Source: [Mycobacterium] nativiensis (lineage in GTDB: Bacteria; Actinomycetota; Actinomycetes; Mycobacteriales; Mycobacteriaceae). From it: DNA of 47,183 bases. Each line of letters starts with the position of its first letter. Position 1 is the stretch's first letter. The stretch is from positions 2,315,799-2,362,981 of the forward strand of contig NZ_CP083986.1 in assembly GCF_020172685.1 (NCBI RefSeq), read 5' to 3'. A model generated the notes under the pieces. The model was not told the origin of the DNA, ran no database searches, and worked only from the letters and a program-made list of their open reading frames with translations. Shown piece by piece: positions 26,975 to 36,363 of the stretch. The translations under genes and the position numbers were made by a program.

Positions 26975-28726
26975 GTGCAACAGAGCCTGACCGTTCCCAC
27001 TGAGAAGCCGCGCAACGGCCTGGCCGGTCTCAAACACTGGCGCTACGATCTCCGGTCGGGTTTCGCGGTGGCCATGATCTCGTTGCCGTTCTCGATGGGA
27101 ATCGCGATCACCTCCGGAGCGCCGCCGATCTGCGGGATTGTGTCGGCGATCATCGCCGGTTTCGTCCTGCCGTTTTTAGGCGGCTCGTATGTGACCATCA
27201 GCGGCCCGGCGGCGGGACTGGCGCCGGCCCTGTTCGCCGGCATGATCATGCTGGGAGAGGTCCGCCTGGGTGAGAGCGCCTCGGAATCCGAGTTGCTTGC
27301 GGTGGGATACCCCCTGGTTCTGGTTGCCATCGCACTGGCGGGAATTGTGCAGGTGGTCCTTGCCAGGTTGAAGGTGGCCCGCCTGAGCGCCATCTTCCCG
27401 TCCGCGGCTATTCAGGGCATGCTCTGCGCGATCGGCCTGATGATCATCACCAAGCAGATCCCCTTGTTTATGGGTGTGCCGTTCGAGGGCCGCGAATTCT
27501 GGGCGATCCTGGGCGAAGTGCCCCGCCGTGTCGGGTCGATCAACCCCCAGGTCTTCGTTCTCGGGATCGGTTGCCTGGCGGGACTTTTCATCCTTACGGC
27601 GTTTTCCGGAAGGCTGCTGAAGATCCTGCCGCCTCCGGTGTGGGTGTTCTTCGCCGGCACGCTCGCCAGCGTCTTCATCCTGAAGCTGGACGAGCAGTAC
27701 CTGATCAACGTCCCCGGTTCGATCATGGATGGGGTTGTCCTGCCCGATTTCGGAACGGTGTTCGCCCATCCCGAACTATGGCTGCCGCTGGTCTACCTGG
27801 TCATCACCCTGGTCCTGATCGACGGGACCGAGTCCTTGGCGACGATCGCGGCCGTGGACAAAATCGATCCCTTTCGCCGCCGTTCCGACCCGGATCGGAC
27901 CCTGCTGGCGATGGGCGCCTCCAACGTCGCCTCCAGCACGCTGGGTGGCTTGACCATCATCCCCGGCATGGTCAAGAGCACGGCCAATATTCTGGGCGGC
28001 GGCCGGACCCAGTGGGCCAACTTCTACAACGCCTGCTTCCTGCTGATTTTCGTGCTGCTGTTAACCGACCTGATCAACATGGTCCCGTTCGCGGTGCTGG
28101 CCGCCGTCCTGGTGTTCATCGGCTACAAACTGTGTAAGCCCGCGATTTGGATCAATGCCGCACGGGTCGGCACGGAGCAGTTCGTCGTCTTCGCGACCAC
28201 CGTGCTCGTGACGGTGACCACGGACCTGCTCATCGGCATCATCGCCGGCGTTGTCGCGGAACTGGTGCTGAATCTGTGGTTGGTGGGCCTTTGGCACACG
28301 TTGCGCAACGGCTCGGATGCGGCCAAGCCGAGTCTTGCCGGCATCTTCCTGGGTCTCTTCCGCAATCCGGTGTCGCGGCGGGAGTTCGATGACGGCACCT
28401 ACCACCTGTACCTGGATGGTTCCCTGGTGTGTTTCAACCTGTTCCACGTAATTCGGGAGTTGAGGCAGCTTCCGCGGGATACCCAGACGGTGCACCTGCA
28501 CTTGAGCTCGCGCGTGCCCCTCGTCGATCACACGACCAGTGAATCCCTGCGTTCCTTCCTGGAGGAGTTCAGCGGCGAGGACGAGACTCCGACGCTGCTG
28601 ATCGAGGGATGGGACCACATGCGGCCCCTCTCCAAGCACGAGATGAGCACGCGAATCGCCCTGGCCAGCATCGAAGAGCTAGAGAGCCCGCAACCAACGG
28701 ATTTGCGGCCCACCACTTTCCACTGA
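26975..28726 (+). CDS. SulP-family anion transporter
   Basis: 583 residues from GTG 26975, with GGAGAG 8 bases upstream. About twelve membrane segments occupy residues 25-450; the SulP signature is visible in GIVSAIIAGFVLPFLGGSYV then TISGPAAGLAPALF. The cytoplasmic C-terminus (TYHLYLDGSLVCFNLFHVIR... to LIEGWDHMRPL) is a STAS-like domain. SulP proteins move sulfate, bicarbonate or other anions; the ion cannot be told. Codon use differs from its neighbours: two TTA codons (27176, 28061) and more T-ending codons, suggesting recent transfer. The next gene is a hemerythrin 163 bases on; no carbonic anhydrase is nearby. Confidence 0.92.
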   Translation: MQQSLTVPTEKPRNGLAGLKHWRYDLRSGFAVAMISLPFSMGIAITSGAPPICGIVSAIIAGFVLPFLGGSYVTISGPAAGLAPALFAGMIMLGEVRLGESASESELLAVGYPLVLVAIALAGIVQVVLARLKVARLSAIFPSAAIQGMLCAIGLMIITKQIPLFMGVPFEGREFWAILGEVPRRVGSINPQVFVLGIGCLAGLFILTAFSGRLLKILPPPVWVFFAGTLASVFILKLDEQYLINVPGSIMDGVVLPDFGTVFAHPELWLPLVYLVITLVLIDGTESLATIAAVDKIDPFRRRSDPDRTLLAMGASNVASSTLGGLTIIPGMVKSTANILGGGRTQWANFYNACFLLIFVLLLTDLINMVPFAVLAAVLVFIGYKLCKPAIWINAARVGTEQFVVFATTVLVTVTTDLLIGIIAGVVAELVLNLWLVGLWHTLRNGSDAAKPSLAGIFLGLFRNPVSRREFDDGTYHLYLDGSLVCFNLFHVIRELRQLPRDTQTVHLHLSSRVPLVDHTTSESLRSFLEEFSGEDETPTLLIEGWDHMRPLSKHEMSTRIALASIEELESPQPTDLRPTTFH

Positions 28727-28889
28727 GCGGCCGTCAGGTGCAGGTTGGCCGGCCGGCGCGCTGAGCGCAAGCCACCGGTAGCGCGACCGGCTGCGGGCCC
28801 AAGTCGGCCACCAGTGCCGTACAAGTCGGGCTTGTCATCGTTTCGGTATCGAACGCCCAGAAGGGCGTCGAGCCGAAAGGAAATCACCG

Positions 28890-29621
28890 ATGACCGTACT
28901 GCTCCCGGGCCAGGCCGCCGCGCCCGTGGGACCCGCCGACCTGCGCATGATGTACGCGATGCACTTCGGGTTCCGGCGCGACCTGACGCACTTCTGCATG
29001 GCCGCGCGGCGCACCCCGGCGACCGACGGCGCCACCTGGCGGGCCCTGCTGGCCCGCTGGGACCTGCTCTCGACGATCCTCCACGACCACCATCGCAAAG
29101 AGGATGTGGTGATCTGGCCGATCCTGCGCGAGCGCGCGGAGGCCGACGGTGACACCAGCGCCCAGGCGATCCTCGATTCGATGGACGAGGAGCATGGTCA
29201 CATCGATCCGATCCTGGTCCGCGGCCGCGAGGCCCTGGCTGCCATGGCCACCGGCAGGGACGCGATGGATCGCCCGTCCCTGGTCGCGATCTTCGACGAG
29301 GCCCTCGCATGTCTCAGCGCGCACCTCTCCCATGAGGAGCGCGACGCGAACGTGATCCTGCAGGCGCGGATCACCCGCGAGGAGTGGGACCACCTCGAAC
29401 GCACCGAGCTGCGGGGCGGCATGAGCGCCCGCGAGTTGCTCGCGATGCTTCCGTGGCTGGAGAAGGACCTGCCGCCGCGGTTCAAGGCGGAAATCCTGGC
29501 GGAGGCGCCCCTGCCGCTGCGAGCCATGCTCAAGTTGGGCCGTCGTGCATTCCGGAAGATGGACGACGCAGCCTTCGCCGCGGTGCCGTCTGGCGTGCCG
29601 GTCGGGGCCGACCAGTTCTGA
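28890..29621 (+). CDS. Hemerythrin-like di-iron protein
   Basis: 243 residues from ATG 28890, preceded by AAAGGAAATCACCG. A four-helix hemerythrin domain (about 15-160) has the expected iron ligands: a first His in YAMHFGFRRD, HDHHRKED, EEHGHID and LSHEERD. The C-terminal ~80 residues are helical with no motif. Hemerythrins bind O2 or NO or act as redox sensors. An ACGCCC-AGAA-GGGCGT hairpin lies 22 bases upstream (28853-28868) and may be a control site. The gene converges on the SARP regulator. Confidence 0.85.
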   Translation: MTVLLPGQAAAPVGPADLRMMYAMHFGFRRDLTHFCMAARRTPATDGATWRALLARWDLLSTILHDHHRKEDVVIWPILRERAEADGDTSAQAILDSMDEEHGHIDPILVRGREALAAMATGRDAMDRPSLVAIFDEALACLSAHLSHEERDANVILQARITREEWDHLERTELRGGMSARELLAMLPWLEKDLPPRFKAEILAEAPLPLRAMLKLGRRAFRKMDDAAFAAVPSGVPVGADQF

Positions 29622-29645
29622 CGGTGCCGTCGTCCTCCGGCACCG
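29622..29645. terminator. Bidirectional terminator hairpin
   Basis: CGGTGCCG (29622-29629) pairs perfectly with CGGCACCG (29638-29645) around an 8-base loop, directly after the hemerythrin stop and 8 bases before the stop of the convergent regulator gene. There is no T run, which is normal for mycobacteria. Confidence 0.6.
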
Positions 29646-29653
29646 GCCGGCGC

Positions 29654-32600
29654 TCAGAACCCGTGTCGGTGCCGGAGGGTCGTCAGGTGCGTTTCGACGC
29701 GGGGGAGACGCCACCGTCGGGCCTGCTCGACGGCGGCGTCGGCGTACCGCCCGGCGGCGTGCAGGTCGCCGAGCGCGGCGGCCCCGCAGGCGAGGAAGCC
29801 GTCGACGGGGCCGAGGGCCGAGGCCGTGCCCGCGCTCGCCATCCGGCCCGAGTGGTCCAGGAGGTAGCGGAAGGGGGCCTCCGCGAGATCGGGACGGCCC
29901 AGCTCCAAAGCGATCTCGGCATTCATCGCCGCGAACGCGGTTCCGAGGTAGGTGTGCTGCTCGGTGTCCAGGGGGCGGGATACCACGAGCGCCGCCGCCT
30001 GGTCCGCTTCGCCGGCCCGGATCAGAGTGAGCGCGGTGGTGGATGTCGAGGGCATCAGGCTGCCTTCGTTGAGGGCGCCCAGGACGGGGAGCAGCGCCCG
30101 GGCCTGGCCGGCGTGAATGCAGACCACGGCGCTCCCGCTCTGCGCCGCCTGCACGACGTTCGGCGTGCGCACCTCCTCGGCCAGCTCCTGCAGGCGCTGT
30201 AGGGAGGCGGCGGCGGCCTGGTCGTCGCCGGACATCGCGTACCAGGGTGCGGCGACGCTGTGCAGTACGACTTCGGCGGTGCGCAGTCCCGCCGAGCGCA
30301 GGCGACTGGTGAGCGCGCGCAGGCCGGACCACACGGTCGCTGCGTCGCCCAGCTCATTGGCCAGACTGGTGGCCAGGGTGGCGACCATCATCTCCAGCTT
30401 CGGATCGCCGAGCAGTTCCACGTCCCGTCGGGCGTGTTCGAGGTACTCGGCCCGGTCGGTGACGGCGTCGGGGCGGGACCGTGCGACGTATGCCCCGAGC
30501 TGCACCGATACCCGGACCCGCGGATCGGTGATCGCCTGCGCGATGGTCAGCGCCTCGTCGACGAGCGCGTCGATCCGGTCGACGTCTCCTGAGTAGAACA
30601 GTTCCATCGCGAGGGTCAGCAGGGCGCGGCTGCGCACCGTCGAGCGATGGGCCGGGATGGCGGGCAGCACCCTGGTCAGGGTGTCCACGACGGGCGCGTG
30701 CACCTCGCCGTACTGCCGGACCTGCCAGAGGGCGCCGTCGAGGTTGGCCGACAGTGTGCGGGCGGTGAGCTCGGCGGCGGCCGCGCGATCGCCGGCGTCG
30801 GCGATCCTCGGCACCAGCAGTGCCGCGGCGTCGACGCTCGTGGACACGCCCTCCCAATTGCCCGACCAGCGGTGTGCGTCGGCGGCCAGCATCAGCAGCT
30901 CGTAGTGCTGTTGCGTCGACGCCGACGGATCGTCGCCCTGTAGCTCGAGGGCGGCAGACAGGTGACCCGCCTCCTCGTCGTAGTGCGATGCCGCGCGTGC
31001 GTATTCGGCCACTTCGACGAGGATGCGCCAGGCACCGGGGTCGACGGCCGCGGACCGTCGACCGTGGTACTGCAACGCCGCTCGCACGTCGGCCCGGGCC
31101 AGATCGCCCTGCGCGATCACCTGCACGGCTTTTCGGTGTAGCTCGGCGCGGGTGCCGCTCGGCTGGGAGTGGTAGATCACCTCGCGCACGATGTCGTGGG
31201 CGAACCGGAAGCCGCCGTCGGTCTCGAGCACGATGCCGCTGCGCCGGGCGGGCTCCAGCGAGGACATCACCGGCCCAGGTGCGCCGCCCAGCAGAGCCGC
31301 GAGTTCGGCCGTTGAAAACGCGGTCCCCAGCGCGCTCGCGAAGCGCAGCGCGCCCACGGTGGCGGCCGGCAGTCCGTCGAGCCGGTCCAGGACCACATCC
31401 GCCAGCCCGCCCGACGGTGCCCCCGCGGTCTGCAGCAGCTCCACCAGGTAGAGGGCGTTCCCACTGGTGCGCTCCCAGATCTCGCGGGCACCGACGTCGT
31501 CGAGGGCCGGCCCGCCGATCGCCTGCGCGAGGGGCAGGACACCGTCGAGGGGGAGCGGCCCGAGCTCGATGCGCCCGCCCCGGGCGATCGCGCGTAGGGA
31601 GCGTTCACGCTCCTCGCCCGCGGCGGGCCGGGCGGTCCCGACCCCGAGGAAGCGCTGGCCGGTGAGGCGTCCCGCCAGGCCGGCGAGCGCGCGCAGCATC
31701 GCGGGATCGGCCCAGTGCAGGTCCTCGAGGAGAAGCGCGATCGGATCCGGACCGTTGATCGCCTCGAGTAACCGCTCGCGCAGCTCCGGGTCCGCGCAGC
31801 TCGACAGCTCCTCGTGGACGTCGGCGGTCGGGCGTCCCGCGGCTCCGGCGAGCGCCTCGGCCAGCGGCCACAGCGGAGGCAGGTCGGTGTCGGAGCAGCG
31901 CCCGACGCCAACCCGGAAGCCTTGCGCCGGAGCCTCATCGGCGAACGCGACGAGCAGCCGCGACTTGCCCGCTCCCGCCTCGCCCGTGATCAGTGTGAGA
32001 CCAGGCTCGCCGGCGTGGGCCGCGGTGGCATCGCCGACGAGACGACGCAACTCCTCGTCACGCCCGACGAGGGGCCAGCGCGGCCGGGCGAGCGATACCC
32101 GACCCAGCGCGGGTGTCGGCCGCGGAATCTCCTCCGGTCGCGGCGGCCACGCGAGCGTCGGGTCCTGGCGGAGGATCGCGCCCTGCAGCGAGCGGATGGT
32201 TTCGCTGGGGTCGAGGCCGAGCTCGTCGGCGAGTTCGGCGCGCAGCGTCTGCAGGACGGCGAGCGCGTCATGCAGGCGACCACACCGGTAGAGGGCAAGG
32301 GCCCGCAGCGCCCACCATCGTTCGTGCAGCGTGTTCTCCGCGCACAGGGCGCCAAGCGCGTCGAGCATCGGTTCGTGCTGGCCGATCGCCAACCCGGCCA
32401 CTATCCGCAGCTCCCGTGCCGCGGTCCGCAGGTCCTCGAGGCGCACCCGTTCGGCGGCGGCGTTCGGATCATCGCCGAGCTCGGGGTAGGGCTCACCCCG
32501 CCACGACTCCAGGACCGCATCGAGTCCGACGGCGACCTCCCGCACCTTCTCGACCGCGTCGCCGGTCACGGCCGGACGGTGCGCGTCGATCGCGCCAAGC

Positions 32601-32950
32601 GCGGTGCGGGCGTCGGTGACCACGCCCTGGAGCGTCTCGTCGTCGCGATCGGTCGCTGGGATGCAAAGCGAGTAGCCGAAGTCGTCGCTGACCAGGATGG
32701 TCGCCGGCTCGCGGGGCTTGCGGTCGGGCTCCAGGACTCTACGCAGCTTGGCGACGTAGCTGTGCAGGGTGCCGGTGGCCGACGCCGGGACGGCGTCGCC
32801 CCAGACCCGGTCGATGATCCAATCGGCGGAAACCGGCCGCCCCTGCGCCAGAGCGAGCGCGGCGATCACGGCCCGCTGGCGGCGGGTCCCCAGGTCGATC
32901 TGTCCCTCGTCGCGCGACATCCGGGTCGGGCCGAGGACCGCGAGCTGCAT
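29654..32950 (-). CDS. Large SARP/AfsR-type transcriptional regulator
   Basis: 1,098 residues from ATG 32950 (TTG 32965 is possible). Domains: an OmpR-like winged HTH (about 1-98, with LGTRRQRAVIAALALAQGRP), a BTAD domain (about 105-262), an AAA/NTPase domain with Walker A GEAGAGKS (323-330) and Walker B-like ALLLEDLHWAD (about 405), and a long TPR-like helical C-terminus (about 620-1098). This is the layout of AfsR-type activators, where ATP binding and the TPR part sense a signal and the HTH/BTAD part activates promoters. A divergent trypsin-fold gene and a convergent hemerythrin gene are candidate targets. No LuxR-type C-terminal HTH is present. Confidence 0.92.
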   Translation of the reverse strand: MQLAVLGPTRMSRDEGQIDLGTRRQRAVIAALALAQGRPVSADWIIDRVWGDAVPASATGTLHSYVAKLRRVLEPDRKPREPATILVSDDFGYSLCIPATDRDDETLQGVVTDARTALGAIDAHRPAVTGDAVEKVREVAVGLDAVLESWRGEPYPELGDDPNAAAERVRLEDLRTAARELRIVAGLAIGQHEPMLDALGALCAENTLHERWWALRALALYRCGRLHDALAVLQTLRAELADELGLDPSETIRSLQGAILRQDPTLAWPPRPEEIPRPTPALGRVSLARPRWPLVGRDEELRRLVGDATAAHAGEPGLTLITGEAGAGKSRLLVAFADEAPAQGFRVGVGRCSDTDLPPLWPLAEALAGAAGRPTADVHEELSSCADPELRERLLEAINGPDPIALLLEDLHWADPAMLRALAGLAGRLTGQRFLGVGTARPAAGEERERSLRAIARGGRIELGPLPLDGVLPLAQAIGGPALDDVGAREIWERTSGNALYLVELLQTAGAPSGGLADVVLDRLDGLPAATVGALRFASALGTAFSTAELAALLGGAPGPVMSSLEPARRSGIVLETDGGFRFAHDIVREVIYHSQPSGTRAELHRKAVQVIAQGDLARADVRAALQYHGRRSAAVDPGAWRILVEVAEYARAASHYDEEAGHLSAALELQGDDPSASTQQHYELLMLAADAHRWSGNWEGVSTSVDAAALLVPRIADAGDRAAAAELTARTLSANLDGALWQVRQYGEVHAPVVDTLTRVLPAIPAHRSTVRSRALLTLAMELFYSGDVDRIDALVDEALTIAQAITDPRVRVSVQLGAYVARSRPDAVTDRAEYLEHARRDVELLGDPKLEMMVATLATSLANELGDAATVWSGLRALTSRLRSAGLRTAEVVLHSVAAPWYAMSGDDQAAAASLQRLQELAEEVRTPNVVQAAQSGSAVVCIHAGQARALLPVLGALNEGSLMPSTSTTALTLIRAGEADQAAALVVSRPLDTEQHTYLGTAFAAMNAEIALELGRPDLAEAPFRYLLDHSGRMASAGTASALGPVDGFLACGAAALGDLHAAGRYADAAVEQARRWRLPRVETHLTTLRHRHGF

Positions 32951-33063
32951 CCGGCGATGGTACAAGCGCGGCGGCGACCGGCCGGGGCACTGGGGCTCTG
33001 AGCCGGCGGGCTTGTGTCGGTGGCAGGTCTGTCTCGCTCGCTCCTGTCCGCGGCGACAATAAT

Positions 33064-33080
33064 CCAGCTTGCGAAGCTGG
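33064..33080. promoter_or_regulatory. Perfect inverted repeat between divergent genes
   Basis: CCAGCTT-GCG-AAGCTGG is a perfect 7-bp palindrome with a 3-base centre, 113 bases from the SARP regulator start and 70 bases from the secreted trypsin-fold gene. CCTTACTTTTC follows. It may be an operator for either divergent gene or a small terminator hairpin; its position in a shared promoter region favours an operator. SARP proteins normally bind direct repeats, so another regulator is as likely. Confidence 0.4.
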
Positions 33081-33150
33081 CCTTACTTTTCGATCCGATG
33101 GTCCGACCAGAGGGCAGTGGCGGCATCACCCGAACGAAAGGGGCAACGCC

Positions 33151-33819
33151 TTGCAGATCACTCGTTGGCGACTTGCCGCAGTGCTCGCACTACTTCTCTG
33201 CGTTGGGTTGCCCGCTGCCCCTCCCGCGGCGGCGATGGTGATCTTGGGCGGTGGGACCGCCATCGTCGTCGACGGCGTCAACGACTGCACGCTGACCACG
33301 ATCGGCCGCGACCGGGCTGGTGACGTCGTCGGTTTCACGGCTGCAAAATGCGGAGGCCCGGGTGCCACTGTCGCGATAGCGGGCTCGAACGCCACGGTCG
33401 GCACCGTGGTGGCTGCCAACAGTGAGCTGCAGTATGCGGTGATCAAGTTCGACGTGCCCGACATCATCGCGGTGTCCGACTACGCCGGCTTTGCGATCAA
33501 CGGCATTGGCCCCGACCCGGAGTGGCGCCGGTCCACGTGCAAATTCGGTCCGGTCAGCGGTCAATACTGCAACGCGATCACGATCGTGGGTCCGGGTCCG
33601 CGCCTGTCGATGGCCGGACCGATTCAGGCAGGCGAGTTCGGCGCCCCGGTAACCGCCGACGGCCTACTGGTCGGCATGGCCTACGGCGGCTACGCCCTGC
33701 CGGCCACCAAATACGGGTACGTGGGGACCATCACGCAGCTGACTCCGTTCAGCGCGATATTGGCTGACGTGAACGCAAGCGGCGGGCCGGGCAGCGGATT
33801 CGTCCCGGTCGGGAGCTGA
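33151..33819 (+). CDS. Secreted trypsin-fold protein without catalytic triad
   Basis: 222 residues from TTG 33151, with AAAGGGG 8 bases upstream. A signal peptide ends near PAAPPAAA (28). The fold matches S1-type proteins such as Rv1815: a TAAxCGG block and a late G-x-x-G-x-P turn, with Cys pairs at 46/67 and 130/140. The catalytic residues are all replaced: TAAHC reads TAAKC (Lys66), the Asp of the next block is Gln94 (LQYAVIKF), and GDSGGP reads GEFGAP (Phe163). It is therefore a pseudo-protease, perhaps a binding protein at the cell surface. The neighbour is the SARP regulator. Confidence 0.85.
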   Translation: MQITRWRLAAVLALLLCVGLPAAPPAAAMVILGGGTAIVVDGVNDCTLTTIGRDRAGDVVGFTAAKCGGPGATVAIAGSNATVGTVVAANSELQYAVIKFDVPDIIAVSDYAGFAINGIGPDPEWRRSTCKFGPVSGQYCNAITIVGPGPRLSMAGPIQAGEFGAPVTADGLLVGMAYGGYALPATKYGYVGTITQLTPFSAILADVNASGGPGSGFVPVGS

Positions 33820-33887
33820 CGGTTGTCACCGTGTTGGGCAGCTGATCTGGCCTCCCGCCGTGACCCGACGCTCGATAGGGTGCGACC

Positions 33888-36254
33888 GTGGTGGCAGCGA
33901 GCGGCACGGTGGTGTTGACCGATGAGTTCCGAGAAGCATTGGGGCTGTTGGCGGCGGGCCGAAACCTGTTCCTGACCGGTAAGGCCGGCACGGGCAAGTC
34001 GACGCTGATCCGCCACTTCATGGCCAACACCGACCGCAACGTCGTGGTCGTCGCGCCCACGGGGATCGCCGCCCTCAACGTCGACGGCCACACCATCCAC
34101 CGCCTGTTCGGTTTCCGGCCCACCACCACGCTGTCCGATGTCACCGGCGGGGACTTCCGGCCCGGACGCTTCACCAAGACCATCGGCAAGCTGCAGACCC
34201 TGATTATCGACGAGGCGTCGATGGTGCGTGCGGACGTGTTCGACATGATCGCGGCGGCGTTGCAGCGGTTCGGCCCGGAACCCGGCACCGCGTTCGGTGG
34301 CGTCCAGGTCGTGCTGGTCGGCGACCTGTACCAGCTGCCACCGGTGGTCACCGAGGGTGAGCAGCAGTACTTTTCGACGACCTACGACACCCCGTACTTC
34401 TTCTCGGCGAACGTGTTCAGCCGCCAAGACTTCCCAAGCGTCTCGCTGACGACGGTGTTTCGTCAGCTCGGCGATGATCGGATGACCGCGATTCTCAACG
34501 AGATTCGTGAAGGCGTATTGCTGGGGCATGCCAAGGAGCACCTAGATGCGCGGGTGGACGCCGACTTCGTGCCTCCCGACGACGAATTCTGGTTGACGTT
34601 GGCGCCGACCAACAGGCTGGTCACCGCGCGCAACCGCCAGCAGCTCGAACGGTTACCGGGCGAGGAGATGGTGCACCTGGCCACCGAATCCGGCGACCTG
34701 TCGCTGTTCGACAAGCCGCTTGAAGACGAGCTGCGGTTCAAGGTCGGCGCCCAGGTGATGATGCTCAACAACGATCAGGCCGAGCGCTGGGTCAACGGTT
34801 CGATCGGCCGCGTGGTGGGAGTGGGCTATAACCGTCACGGCGCGGTTGTGGAGGTCGAGTTCCCCGACGGCGACATCGCCGAGGTCGCCCCGTTCACCTG
34901 GGAGGCCACCCGACCGGTGGTCGAGGGCGGAACCCTGCGCCGGGACGTTGTCGGCACCTTCACCCAATTGCCGTTCAAGCTGGCCTGGGCGATCACGATT
35001 CACAAAAGCCAGGGCCAGACACTCGAGCGGCTGGTGGTGGACCTGTCCGGCGGGATGTTCTCCACCGGCCAGCTCTACGTGGCGCTGAGCCGGTGCACGT
35101 CGTTGGCCGGTCTGGTGCTGAAACGCCCTGTGCTGCCCAAGGATCTGAAGGTCGACCGCCGGATCGCCCGGTTCCTGCGCGCCACGGCCAACAGTGACCG
35201 GGCTCGCCGATTCTGCGCGATCGGTCTGCTCACCGTGGGCGATGAGGGCCGGATGTCCCGGCCGCGCCCGGTGGAGTTGGCGGTGGCGTTCGACGACGGC
35301 ACCGCGGTGTCGACGCTGATCAATCCGCAGCGTGACCTGGCCGACGCCCGGCAGGCGTACCGGATCGGGGTGGGCGACGTGCTGCTGGCGCCCACACTGC
35401 GGGAGGCCTGGGCGGTGATCGCGCCGATGCTGGCAGGCTGCACGCCGGTGGGTGTGAAGGTCGACGAGACGCTGGGGCTGATCGACTTCGAACTCAAACG
35501 ACTGGGTCAGGTCATTCCCATGCCGCTGGGCATCGAACTGCGGGGCGGCCACCTCACCGGCCACACCGCACTGCAGCGGGCAAGATCCGCGCTCGAGCGC
35601 CTCGACACGGTCGATCTCGCCGCCGGCTCGTCACCGTTCGATGACCCCGACGTGACTGAGGCACTGTCGGGAATTCTGGTCAGCCGCGATCATGACGTCG
35701 CGACCCCGACGGCAGAGCACCTTCCGGCCCTGTCGGCGCTGCTGCGAATCAGCCGTTCCCTCGGATCGATCCTGCTGGGGACCGCCGCGGCCCATCAGGG
35801 ACGGCCGGCGGGTGAGACGAGTTGGGAGCAGGCGGCCCGCCGGACAGCAGCTGATCAACTCCTGCTGGCGGCCGCCCGGACCCGGCTGCCCCAGGAGGTA
35901 TTGGCGCGGCTTCGGGATGCGTTGGAGGCGTTGGGCGTCGGCGAATTGGGCTCCGAGCTGGCTCCGGAAGCCTCGGCGGACGCAAACATCGACGCCGTTC
36001 TGGTTCCCGGGGCCCGCATCTGTTTCACCGGAACCGCGGTCGACGGCCACGGCCGGGTGGTGGATCGCGACGAGATGGAACGGCTGGCCGCCTCGGCCGG
36101 GCTGGCGCCGGTGCGTTCGGTGACCAAGACCCGTTGTGAGGTGTTGGTCATCGCCGAAGCGGGCACGCAATCGGGGAAGGCACGCAAGGCCCAGGAGTAC
36201 GGCAAACCGGTGTTCACGGTGGACGAGTTCTTCCGCTGGAAAGCGGGCCGCTGA
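33888..36254 (+). CDS. Pif1/RecD-like helicase with C-terminal BRCT domain
   Basis: 788 residues from GTG 33888. An SF1 helicase core opens with Walker A GKAGTGKS (near 36-43), a VVVVAPTGIAALNVDGHTIH motif Ia, Walker B TLIIDEASMVRADVFD, and ends with AWAITIHKSQGQTLERLVVD and YVALSRCTSL (motifs V-VI, UvrD_C_2). A middle region (about 430-690) has no clear motif. The last ~90 residues (ARICFTGTAVDGHGRVVDRD... to PVFTVDEFFRWK) are a BRCT domain of the NAD-ligase/DNA polymerase epsilon-exonuclease type. A 5'-3' helicase role in repair, with BRCT recruitment, is inferred. 68 bases after the pseudo-protease stop; no operon evidence. Confidence 0.88.
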   Translation: MVAASGTVVLTDEFREALGLLAAGRNLFLTGKAGTGKSTLIRHFMANTDRNVVVVAPTGIAALNVDGHTIHRLFGFRPTTTLSDVTGGDFRPGRFTKTIGKLQTLIIDEASMVRADVFDMIAAALQRFGPEPGTAFGGVQVVLVGDLYQLPPVVTEGEQQYFSTTYDTPYFFSANVFSRQDFPSVSLTTVFRQLGDDRMTAILNEIREGVLLGHAKEHLDARVDADFVPPDDEFWLTLAPTNRLVTARNRQQLERLPGEEMVHLATESGDLSLFDKPLEDELRFKVGAQVMMLNNDQAERWVNGSIGRVVGVGYNRHGAVVEVEFPDGDIAEVAPFTWEATRPVVEGGTLRRDVVGTFTQLPFKLAWAITIHKSQGQTLERLVVDLSGGMFSTGQLYVALSRCTSLAGLVLKRPVLPKDLKVDRRIARFLRATANSDRARRFCAIGLLTVGDEGRMSRPRPVELAVAFDDGTAVSTLINPQRDLADARQAYRIGVGDVLLAPTLREAWAVIAPMLAGCTPVGVKVDETLGLIDFELKRLGQVIPMPLGIELRGGHLTGHTALQRARSALERLDTVDLAAGSSPFDDPDVTEALSGILVSRDHDVATPTAEHLPALSALLRISRSLGSILLGTAAAHQGRPAGETSWEQAARRTAADQLLLAAARTRLPQEVLARLRDALEALGVGELGSELAPEASADANIDAVLVPGARICFTGTAVDGHGRVVDRDEMERLAASAGLAPVRSVTKTRCEVLVIAEAGTQSGKARKAQEYGKPVFTVDEFFRWKAGR

Positions 36255-36363
36255 GCCGGCGAACAGCTTCATCGTTGACCCAGAGTGCCGAGTGCTCCTA
36301 CACTCGCCATACTGACAACGCATGTTGTCCGAAATGGTCGACGATGACTGGGAGTGCGCGCTC

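Noticed and set aside
31814..33001. 395-codon plus-strand frame over the SARP regulator
   Set aside because: Antisense to the winged HTH, BTAD and Walker A motifs; no domain of its own.
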